A stretch of DNA of 64,000 nt, taken from Lutraria lutraria. Taxonomy: Eukaryota; Mollusca; Bivalvia; Venerida; Mactridae. The position numbers and the translations under genes were made by a program. Location: NCBI GenBank assembly GCA_964023205.1, contig OZ026833.1, positions 5,668,138 to 5,732,137 of the forward strand, read 5' to 3'. The notes under the pieces were generated by a model. The model did no database searches, was not told the DNA's origin, and saw nothing but the letters and a program-made list of their open reading frames with translations. Below, one piece after another: positions 49,720 through 60,670 of the stretch (within the stretch, counting starts at the first letter, position 1; each line of letters opens with the position of its first letter).

Positions 49720-51832
49720 GAAAAACAATAAATAAAGTAATATCCAGGGCCACCTTAAAAATATTTTGGTTGCTGTAACGCTACCTACTCAACAAAAATG
49801 CCCCTATCCATCATTTTTTGGCCTCTCGGGTAAATTTGTAAAAATAAAGAAATAGCATTCTGACCTGTTCTTGGCTTCAATATTAGAAATAAATTGTAAC
49901 AAAATATTTCCTACCTACCTACCCACCCACTAAATATTCTCTGGATAGGTTACCGCAAACAAATATCTTTTAAGCACGGCCCAGTCTCGTCTTTTTTGTC
50001 ATGCTTCTAATTGCTGAATGGTATATCTTTGACAATAGATGCTAATCCATGCACTCAATGAAACTTGATTCTGCGTTTTATTTCAAATAGTTTAATTACG
50101 ATTTTGAATGTGCGTTTGGTGTCTGTTCCAACCAACCTTTATACAATGACTTACGACCGTCGTAGTCATAGCAACGGCAGTCAACGCGAAATGGTCATTA
50201 AGATAGAAAGGTCTTTCTTAAAACCTTTGTTAATTAATAAAATAAAAGTTTCTGGTTTCCTCTATCCGTTCGATCTGTTAATACACTAACTGCCTTAAGA
50301 CTTTTAGGGTTTTTGGTCAGATTTTGATGCCAATATAGGGGGTCGTTGTAGAAAACAATGTATTATTTTGGCCTGTCCATGCATATTTAAAGGATCGATT
50401 TACTGCAAGAGTTATGGAGCATAAATGTCAAGTACGTTCGTCAGAAATCGTACATGTATTGTTATTATAATAAATTTACGAAAAAATAGAAGGAAACATT
50501 TCTTTCTGAAAAGATTGTATTACATATTATAATATCAGTCCTCTTTCAAATAAAACGATTGTTTACAAGACACCGGCCTTGGAAATGTTACCCGATATTG
50601 TCTCTATTGTTTTGTGACCGATTGAGAATGCACACCTTTTGTGTCTTGGTAAATAAGCACGTTAGTAAGTTTTATAAATTTGTACAAACATAAAGCCATA
50701 TACAATTTCATATTATACTAGGAATATACGGTAATTTTTATAATTCTGATCATTGAATTTTATTGTGTATCTAGCAAACTAATAACATAATGACTAAAGT
50801 ATTGCACAAAACATTAAATGGATGATATTTATCACAAATGTTATAATTTACAAATAGAATTGTCTAGACTGAAATAGTTATATTTACTCAGGATAACCCA
50901 TAAGGCCTAGATAGAAGCGAAAATGACGTCACTAAGATTGTTATCGCAAAATCTTTGACGCTGGTCCAAAGACTTTTTTAAATACCAAATGGCCCACAGC
51001 ATAACGCTATCAAGCACGTTATTGATACTTTTTCTTATTCCACAAAAATAAACTACCGAGAAATGAATATGTTGATTAAATGAAAACGACTTTATAGAAT
51101 CTACTGTGAAACTTCTACAGTCAGGCGTAAAAGGCGTTTGTTGTTTAGATACGTGACTTACCATATTTTTCCCGCGACCCTAGAGTTTATAATATTATGC
51201 TCACTTTTGTAACAATCATTTCCGCGCGCTTTCAAAAAAAGTCACGACCAACCTATCCTATTTAAAGGCCCGTTAGCTTTTTGAATTTAGTAATTCAGAA
51301 CGATAGATAAAATAATTGTAAAATATAAGAAATATGTTTCATTTGCTCTAAAACAATATTTACATAATGCCTTTCTTTAGTCACATCTCGTAAAAATGTT
51401 TTCAGATGCTTTTTCTTATTTTTTGCACTATCATTGAAAAAAATACTGCGCTATATTTCTATATGTACTTAATGGTTAAAAAGAAAATTTCGGATTGTTT
51501 TTGTTGCAAATAAAAGCCATTTTCACTGATAAGACATCTTTCTAGATAAAATAAGACTTACTTTAATTTTAACATCCAAAAAGCTAATAGGACTTTAAAT
51601 CAAAATGTAACAAGACATTAATACTTCAAAACCTTAGCGAAAACTCCATTTGGTGAAAATAAAAAGTTCCATGCTTCCACTAACCTGGCTGTCCTAAATG
51701 CCTGCAGACCCTAAGGCTTTCTTTACGGTCTGTGTATTTTTTCTTATTTCGTCAACCTACCGACTTTATAATTTTTGGGGAACGTTAATGGAAATATCGT
51801 ATTTTTTAAACTGAATGATAGTTCAGCTTTGC

Positions 51833-52100
51833 ATACATAGTTCCCATATCTACAATATTTACCTCCCTTGGCAAATTTCTTATGCGCTTAATAGAAAAAA
51901 TCAGAAAATTAGTTATTAAACAACTCATTTTATAAAAGTTAACTTAATCATGAAGTTGTTAATGTCATAAGCACATCAGGTTTAAGAAAATGGAGTTGTC
52001 ACATATGAATATCGTATATTTAGAATTATCAAAACAAAAATATAAATATCTTCTATCAACGCCAAGGGAGGTAAATATTGAAGATGTGGGAACTATGTAT
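51833..52100. mobile_element. 268-bp MITE with long terminal inverted repeats
   Basis: The left end begins ATACATAGTTCCCATATCT, and the right end is its reverse complement with few changes over about 40 bp (ACCTCCCTTGGC is the inner part). The left arm lacks it at the matching place near 7240. No coding potential. Confidence 0.85.
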
Positions 52101-52838
52101 AGCAGTCACTCGCTCGGTGCCCACGAATTTTGATGCAGACCTAAGTACTATGTTTTTCTACATCCGCCATGTAATTGTCAAACTAGTTCCCTGCCATCTA
52201 TAGATGTAAGTTAAGTTTACATTAGTACTTTCAGCACTTTTGACTATTTAACTAGCCGTACGAATTCAACGTCACCGATATGTCTGCAATTTTTGGTAAA
52301 TTTATTCCCAGTCTTGGTGTGAATAGGAAAAACAGAAGTAACTTATTATATGTGATCTACATATAACTTCAGCAAAGGCTAAACTATGATATTACGTGAA
52401 AAACAAAAGTGATGATATGTTCGTCCATAATTTTAGTGATGCAGTTCTGAAATTTAAAACTATTAACATTCCACAAAATATAGTTACAGTAATCTCAGAT
52501 TATCTCTTGTAACAAGAATCAATAATTTCTAGTAATACATGTATGTGCATTTTAAACTTCCTTGCTGTGATTCCTAGCATGTATTTAGTACATTGTATCA
52601 TTTGTATGTGTTTTATTATCATAGCTATAATGTTCTTAAATCGATCAATAGCTATACATGTACACAGCTAATGTCTGTATACCGAATGTAAATAAATTAT
52701 GAATCTTTGTATTTTAAAGGCGGATATATGTAAATGTTTGCAAAATCAGTAAATGAATCACGAATTGAAATTCTTTTTGTTCATGACGAATTTATTTAGC
52801 CCCGTTCTTGACCAAACGTTTCATAATTATTAAATAAA

Positions 52839-53018
52839 GTTAAACCTGTGCCAACGGCCACCTCCGAATTAAAGCCATCCTGTGAATAAGGGCCATTCTT
52901 TTAAAAACTCTAATAATTGGTTATTTAAAACAACACGACCTCTGGATAAATGCCACCTGTCAAAAAGGCCACATTATGACTTTGAGAAGGGCGACCTTTG
53001 TTCACAGGTTTGACTGTA
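52839..53018. mobile_element. MITE, GACTGTA-ended family (counterpart of 5625-5814)
   Basis: The ends are AAGTTAAACCTGTG and CACAGGTTTGACTGTA. It is present in both arms at matching places, so it predates the duplication. Confidence 0.75.
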
Positions 53019-53494
53019 CTTTGTTTATCTGTTGTTAAATGTCCTATTCGACAGTTATGGTCATTTAAAAAAGAAGATATAGGAGAATCGGGCATTTGTA
53101 TTTCCCTACTAGCTTTCCTTGGTCTTATTTTTGCCTTTTTGAAGCACCGTCACACATATCGACCTTTTCCCCGTGATTATAAACACAATGTAATTCAATA
53201 TATATATCACTAAAATATGAAAACTGTGGGTAAATTTTAAGTTATGACTATTGTGCGAGTATACGGTTATATAGAACATGTTAACATTTTGTCATCTGTA
53301 GACATAGCTCTAAGAGCGTGTTTTGTCTATACTTAGCAGTTCCGGCTTCGTTTTCAACAGTTTCAGTTTATTTATTTATCAATTTGTGTTAAACGCCTTT
53401 TCAACACCTTTTCAGTTATACGGCGGCCAATTCAACTAACAGGTTTTTTTCTGGACGGTATACCAGTACTAACTGACCCTTCTACATGGAACCG

Positions 53495-56098
53495 GTGTAA
53501 CGTTTTCAAGTTTCCCCCGTTTTTAAGTTACCCCCCCCCCCCCCCCCCCCGGTAACTTGAAAACGTTTTCAGATTACCCCCGGGTAAAAATTTGAAAACT
53601 CATAATAAAAAGAGCTGCACGCGAATAAGGAGATTACTAACACATAAATGCATGTACTACAGTTATTTAGCAACCATAAAGTGAGTTCGATCCCCATCAC
53701 AGACGGAACTTAAATTGCATAATTCGGTCATATGTTAATAATGAATATTAAAGTTACGTGCTTTCCTCTTATACATGTGTGTGTTTGGGAAAAGAGGTCT
53801 GAGTCTGACACGTGTACTATGTACAACTTTTAGTCTTAACCAATTATGTTGTCCTAATGACGAAATCAAATGACGTCATATACTGACAAGTTCATTATGG
53901 AATCATATTAGCGTTATTGCGCAAATACCAATGCAATCTTGAATTATTTTGCTCCCCAAAAAATAGACAAAAACAATTAACTTTTGTAGGTTTTCTGAAC
54001 ACATGTAAGTGTGGGATTGCAAAAGTCAGGTCTTGCATTTTTGCTCATTAGTTGAATATGGATGTATATTCTCCATGACCCTAATATGATTCCATAGCTT
54101 CATTTAATTATTTAGAAATACAGGAATATATACAATGTATGTCAATAAACCATGTTGAATGTAGAATGTAAATTATTCAATATGAATTACAAGTTAAATG
54201 TTTGTACGGCGCAAAATCGCATCCGGCAATTCAATACTAGAATGTGGCCTATGTAACATTTTTTATCAGGATGTGCGAAGTTTCAGATCAAACGAATTTG
54301 TTATTTTGACTTAACTGATCCCGAAACTAAAGTGATCATCTACTCCATCAAAAATACAAGCCGTTGATGTTTCATGAATCTCATGAATCTGGTCGTATGG
54401 TTCTACAGTTCACGAGGTACTCTATATGTAGTCCCTGTTTCCACCCTAAAATTAAAATCAGGGGAAACTATCACCTCGATGTATCAGACGTTGCAATATC
54501 TGCTGGAATGCATATAAAATATTTAAATAAAGTCTCCAAAAATAATATACTCCGTTGTCTGAGGGTACGTTGTCGTAAAAACCTGGTATAACGGTCCCAA
54601 ACATAGATTTTCAACTTTAAAGTGACCATCTATATCGAACCATAAAGTGACCGTCTATGTCGAACCAATTAAGTCATCATTTCTCACCTGATCGGACATT
54701 TTTTGTATTGAGCTCCGAAATCGATATTTAATTAACGACAATTGCGTAAACAAGTCAGTGTCCACGCTCGCGATTATAAAATTAGCCTGTGTGAATATGT
54801 TTATAATGTTTTGTTTATTTGCGACATGTTGCTAAAATAAATACATCGAAACCAGGTAGTTGTATTTAGAGTTTTTGCCAGATTAAGAAAATAAATGTAT
54901 CGAGTTAATGAATTATCGAACAGCTTGCTAAAAATTAGCAGTTTTTTGTAACATGGTAAAAATATACCGACTTAAATTATACACCTGCTGTTCTGTTCTA
55001 TAGCAATTTAACAATTAGTCACGTGTATGAAAGGTCATAATAACAACAACTAATTCGGTAGTTGCTACATCGACTGCTGTACATGTACAATGTACTCACT
55101 ACAATATTGATACGGAAACGCGCGCTTGTACGCGAATATCTCCATTTTCAAACTAAATTGGAAGCAATTTCCACGTTTTCAAATTTCTTAAAAAATATAT
55201 TGTAATAAAGCTTGGACACCACAGAATACTTCACGAGGTTATGAAAAATGTGATTTTAGTAAAAAACAACTTTATGGCCTGTCAAAAACGAGGTTTAATG
55301 CTATTTTGACAGATGTCATATAGAATTATAAACGAATGATAGTCACCAGTTCACATGCCACATTAATAAAAATTATATTGAAATAAAGTGCAAAGAATGA
55401 ATATTACCAAGGACTTGTATACATACATGTATGTATATAAGTCCTTGATATTACTTCACGAGGTTATAAAATTTCCTCATTTAATGTTATAAACAAGTTA
55501 TTAGTGTTAAACCATACAGCTCCTATATAAATCTATAGTAAATCAGTTTATCGATAAACGTTATCGGAGTGATCGATAAGACGTTTTCAAGGGAGACAAC
55601 TTTGCCGATAAGACCGGCCAAGTTACAGAAATGTTCCGCATGGTATATCAAAGACAATATGTACTACTGGCAAATTACAATAATAACAAGAAAAACTATA
55701 ACAAAACGTTATAGGTAGACGAATTACAATAAGCATATATACTGGTTTATGTTTTTTGTATGAAGTTTTTCATAAAGGATATTGACTGTATATTTTATTC
55801 AATCCTCCATTATGGAGAGTATAACATATTTACATGATATGAGTAATACACATACATTGTATATTGACAATCATGAGTATTTGACAAATAAATAAATCCA
55901 TGTATATAGTTCACAAGCACATGGTAATATCATACCCTACATCAATCAAATAGAATAAACCCTAAATGTTAACAATTTCACCATAATCTGCTATGATACA
56001 ACCACATTGGCCAGGATTAGCCAAACTAATAATAGACACTACACTTCTCGCAAACAGCTATAATAAACTAATACTCATAAGTATAATTCGTCTAGAAA
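53495..56098. other. Right-arm-specific ~2.6-kb non-coding block
   Basis: The left-arm match stops near GGAACCGGTG at 53495 and resumes near AAAAGGATTCCG at 56098, while the left arm has only about 250 unrelated bases there. The block contains a 22-base-scale poly-C run (53531-53552), sequence related to the interior of the pogo-like element at 57235-57420 (54600-54780, inverted), a 38-bp near-perfect palindrome (55409-55446) and two CTTCACGAGGTTAT phrases (55227 and 55454). No gene is seen. It probably holds more than one insertion. Confidence 0.55.
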
Positions 56099-56935
56099 AA
56101 GGATTCCGAATTGAGACCATGCATGAACAAAAGTAAAAAAAATAGCATGAAAAAATATATAAACGAGGCGTCATAGCCCACGTGAGCCTTTCTGAGATGC
56201 AAGAGCGCCAAGAGGTCATTGGATCGCTCATAAAAAGTATAATTTCCATCAACTTTTTGCAAAGAACTCATTTGTTATCAGAAGGTATTGGCATCGCTTA
56301 AACTTTGAGACACAGTGATTTGAGACGCATCTTATTGGTGCGCCATAATTGAATAACCAAAATAGAGATAGCGATGTGTATCCATATGTTATCAAATGAT
56401 AAAATAAAGGAATGGACGAAATCGGGAGAGATTTAATGATTCGCAATCGAACGGCATCAAAATTGGAACATGGAATTCGTTTTTGTAGAAACAGAACTTT
56501 TCTTTACAAGATATGGAATAAAACGAATTTAATTTACAACTATGTACAATGTTCTTTATTTTCTTGAAGTTTCGTGTGCATTTTACCCCGCGGTATCGCA
56601 ATATGCATTCCGTTTATTATCATTCCAGCTTCACTTCTTAAAGAACTTGTCGCCAAATAATAATGTTCTCGTTGTAAATAAAGATATCAAACAATGGACT
56701 AGATTTTATCAGAAAACAAAATGATGAGACTGACGAAATAAATCCGCTATGGGGGCTATAATGATGTTTTAAGTCTATGTAAAGAGCATTTAGATAATTA
56801 AATGATAAGAATCAAACATATAAAAACAATCAACTCATACCTGGCAGCAAATGATCCGGAATAATTAAATCTGAGCGAATTCACTCTTGTTTGAGTGTTT
56901 AATGAAAAATATGTATAATGAATTTAATATGATTA

Positions 56936-57582
56936 CAGTCAAAACTCGTTATATCGAAGTTCGTGGGACTTGCCAAAATACTTCGATATAAACGAACTTC
57001 GATATAGGAATTTCGATACCCTTGTTTACATTTTAGAGCTAAAGTCAGTGTGTCGTCATTATAACGTAATCATGTTATTTAGTGTACGGGATTGTAACGG
57101 GTTATAAGAATACGGCATTTATACCGGTACTTATACGGGTACTTTCGATATAAATACACATCTCAAATATGCATAAGATAGTTTTAAATGAGCGTATAGC
57201 AGCATTAATAATAATTTGTTTCCTCAACGAAAAGTTTGTATCAGTTTTATAATCGTGAGAATGGACACTAACATGTTTATACAGCTGTCAATAATTAAAT
57301 ATCGATTTTAAATTGTAAGACTTTGTTAGCGGAAAAGGTGCGAACATTTCTTTTGTAAGTTGGCGACATAATTGGTTCGACATAGATGGTCACTTAATAG
57401 TTGAAAATATTTAGTTCGGACCGAAAATCTACTTCGATATATAAAAATATCGAGAACCGCGAATTCGATATACGTGCGTTTTTTTAATATGTAATAAGAA
57501 GGAAAAAAATCGGGACTTTATTTTTACTTCGATATAAGCGGGATTTCGATATAAGCGATTTCGATATAATGAGTTTCGACTG
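56936..57582. mobile_element. 647-bp non-autonomous pogo/Tigger-like element flanked by TA
   Basis: The ends read CAGTCAAAACTCGTTATATC and, on the other side inverted, CAGTCGAAACTCATTATATC, with TA outside both. ATTTCGATATAAGCG phrases repeat near the right end. The left arm at about 3805-3835 shows the uninterrupted site. CAGT...ACTCGTTATATCGAA-type ends are typical of pogo/Tigger elements. No transposase is present. Confidence 0.85.
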
Positions 57583-58578
57583 TATAATTATATTGTTTTC
57601 CTTATTTAAAGATTTATAAATATTCCGATTTAAATGTTTAATACAGAATTCACATCATAACATATCAATGTCAAGTATATATTTATCTACTGCCCACCAC
57701 GGCTGTCTAATTGACTGTTTACGTATTGATACCATATAAGTATTATTGACGTTTCACCTGTGAAGTGCAGTCGGATATCCTCGGTGTTTGTCTAAAGAAA
57801 GGTGCATATTTCTCAGTTACGGAAATGCCCGATTAGTTGAGATTGTTATGAGATGATCACGTGACTTCAAAAATGGATTCCTGACGTACTTCATTAATTT
57901 TCTTCTGCGAAAAATAAATTTACGTGGATCTAATTACCAAAAAAATGTCTAGGCGAGAATACCAATAACTCCGATCTTACCCCGATACGGGATTTCTAAA
58001 ATTTCGTGAGATGTTTGATAACAGACGGGTAGGGGTAGATAATAGGGCGGATGAGTACAGACATAAATAGCCAAAGCAGAGGCGAAGCTACGTGAGCAGG
58101 CTCAAAGTTGATAAAGGGAGTAACAAAATCTCTGACTATAGAAACAGATACTGATGCATTAATTAAAGAAATACATGTTAAAGACACAAAAAAATCATTA
58201 ATTGCGGTCAAAAAAACACCCATTTAAGTAATTGTTACTGGTTAATATTGTTACAGATTTTCTAAAGATTGTAAATTGCAGCAGAAGATCAAACTGTGAA
58301 AATAGATAAAAGACTTCCCTAACCGCTGTGAGTACGAATCCCGCACAAAATTCCACCGTATGTATGGAATCTGTCCCAGCTAGTCTACGGAAGGTAGATG
58401 CTATTTGGTTCTGCCCTGGTGTAATCGTGGGGTCTTCTTGTAAGTGCGACGTAAAACACCAGTACAGAGACACTTAAGATCGAACAATATAAATTTCCTT
58501 TTTTATTGCTGTAAACATTACAAGATTAGTTTTTGTTTTCTTTATTCGATATAAATTGAATCAACCCCGGCAAGTCTA

Positions 58579-59727
58579 CGAGGGGTGTTCAAAAAGTTCT
58601 GATACTATACACATTAGAGAAAAACAACAATTGCTATCGTATTTTACTTTATTTCATTCCTTCAAAGTAACTCCCATCAACCTGAATACATTCCTCAAGT
58701 CTTTTTTTCCACCTCCTAAATGCCTCAGAGTAGTCCCCCTTTGGTATACCCAAAAGACACTGGTATAATGCACCCCCAACCGCACTCCGCGATACAAAAC
58801 GCCGCCCAGAAAGTTGTTTTTTCACTTCAAGGAATAGGAAAAAGTCACATGGACTTAGATCAGGAGAATAAGGAGGGTGTCTTATTTGAACCACCTTTTC
58901 AGCATCAAGAAATTTCTTCACTAGGTCACATTTATGGGAAGAAGCATTGTCATGTATGACATGCAAGACTCGTAAACCTGTGTTCTAGGGCGACGTTTTT
59001 TATAAAATGTTTTAACACGTTTCAAGACATTATCCCGATAAAACTTCCCAGTAATAGTTTTGCCTCCTGGAACTGGAACTTGTACTACAGGGCCTTGAGA
59101 ATTGAAGAATACAGCATACATGACTTTCTTCGCGCTCCTGGTCCTTTTAGCAATTGTGGGTCTTAGCTGGTCCTTACGAAGCCATTGTTTATTATTTATG
59201 CGTCTCTGTGGCTCAAAATAATATATCCACGTTTCGTCACCCGTAATCAACTCATTGAGCTTCCTAGAGTCTAATTCTTTGATGCTTTTCAGTGTTTCTT
59301 GTGCACACTGTACTCTCTTTCTCTCTTTTGCTCGTCGGTGAGCAGATGCGGCACCCATCTTGCACAAATCTTTCTTAATTCAAGTTGTTTCGTCAGGATA
59401 TTGTGTACTGTCCCCGTCGATAAGTTCAAATAATTGGCTCTCTCACGCACAGTATATCTAGCATCATCCTCTATCAGAGACTTTACAGAGGCAACATTTC
59501 TAACAGTGATTCCAGTCTTAGGTCTGCCAGAACGGTCCCGGTCTTTGACAGCCTGGGTGCCGCTTCTAAATACTTTGACCCACCTATAAACAGTACATTT
59601 CGATACTGTACGCTATCAATCCCAAAGTGCGCATGAACTTCATTTAGTATCATGCTTGCACTTATTCCTAAGCCATTTTGAACTTTTATATATAGCTTCT
59701 TATTTCTAGTTTTTCACTATTCTTCAT
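58579..59727 (-). pseudogene. mariner-type transposase (D34D), full-length but frameshifted
   Basis: Coding runs from an ATG at 59727 to about 58649 on the - strand. The N-terminal helix-turn-helix part reads VYRWVK, then DRSGRPKT and LSTGTVHNIL. The catalytic part has ITGDETWIYYFEP, VIHDNASSH and YSPDLSPCDFFLF, with 34 residues between the second and third Asp, the mariner signature. At least three frameshifts (near 59600, 59345 and 58975) break it, so it is inactive. One terminus is visible at 58579 (CGAGGGGTGTTCAAAAAGTT) after a TA. I could not find the matching terminus beyond 59727, so that end is lost or diverged. Confidence 0.9.
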
Positions 59728-60586
59728 ATCTACTGATAGTAATACCCAATGTATATGACTACACCTCACGTAATTTACAATAACTTTGTCACGCATGATT
59801 TAATTGTGATAAAATTTTACACATTCGACAGAGAAAGGCTATCAAAACAATACCGTGAATTTCGTGCAAATCGACTTATTAATTTCTACGGAAGCGCGTT
59901 CTATACATAGCGTGACGTCACTACGTTTGTCTAACCTCTATACATAAAACTGATTACTATCTACATTTAGATAGTTATACATGCGCTAAAGTATATAGTT
60001 CCGCGGAAGGATTAAACATGTCAAAACAACCATATCGGTTGTATGTTATTAACAAAATTTGTTTAGTTATGTAAAATGAATACGTTGTACCATTTCTATT
60101 ATTATGCTTTCGTCAATAACACTCATTATTCAATGAAACGCTATGTTGAAGTACGCTTGGCTCCAATGTGTACCATACGGTGACGTCACGCTATGTTATT
60201 GTTTATAATTTAGTTTAAACTTTATTTCAAATTATATTTCAAACATACACACATACATGAATTGTGATAGTTACTAAGATAGGATATTTTGGATTGGAAA
60301 ACAAGGATTACTTATATAAATTCCTCTCCATGTGAAAGAAAGCTATGAGTCATGAAAAATACATGGTCAGTGATAAATATTTAATAATACATAACTGCAA
60401 AAATAATGTTAGATGTTTGAAAACAGATTGTTTGAGAAAAAAATACTAGAAATGGTGGTTTCATGTTCACGGCACGCGGTCAGTCAGGAACAGGGAGACC
60501 GGCCTACTCAAATCGTTTTGTTGCTATAATGTAACGCTGGACGTCAAGAAACAAAGATTAACCGCCAGTTCACACAATTCTCTCTA
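59728..60586. other. Non-coding stretch between mariner and LINE
   Basis: No gene is seen. A perfect 16-bp inverted repeat CATAGCGTGACGTCAC (59906-59921) and GTGACGTCACGCTATG (60180-60195) encloses 258 bp. Each arm contains the CRE-type palindrome TGACGTCA. The 5' untranslated part of the LINE probably begins somewhere after 60460. Confidence 0.6.
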
Positions 60587-60670
60587 ATGTTACTCTTTGT
60601 GGTTAATTTAGTCGCATGGTTATTCTTGCTGCTTCTATCTGATGGTGATATTCATGTTAACCCGGGACCG
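60587..60670 (+). other. Signal-peptide-like segment overlapping a 2A-like translational recoding motif
   Basis: The first 28 codons encode a hydrophobic leader ending LLLLSDGDIHVNPGP. The canonical 2A end is D-(V/I)-E-x-N-P-G-P. Here Asp, Ile, Asn, Pro, Gly and Pro are kept and the Glu position is His. 2A-like sequences at this place are known in APE-type non-LTR elements of several invertebrates, where some also act as signal sequences. Activity of this variant is unproven. Confidence 0.7.

Larger units (their letters stand above)
31829..58563 (-). repeat. Right arm of the inverted duplication (contains laccase copy B)
   Basis: This is the inverted partner of 2796-19567. It is about 26.7 kb long because of insertions that the left arm lacks: 32300-37469, SINE 43393 to about 43750, about 45855-46784, 51833-52100, about 53495-56098 and 56936-57582. 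The inner end is the phrase ATCTCTGAGACC at 31829. The outer end is the phrase ending TATAAATTGAATC at about 58563, 15 bp before the mariner. Confidence 0.88.

Noticed and set aside
2796..58563. Inverted arms as a simple assembly palindrome
   Set aside because: The arms differ by many substitutions and by independent, well-bordered insertions; allelic joining still cannot be wholly excluded from sequence alone.
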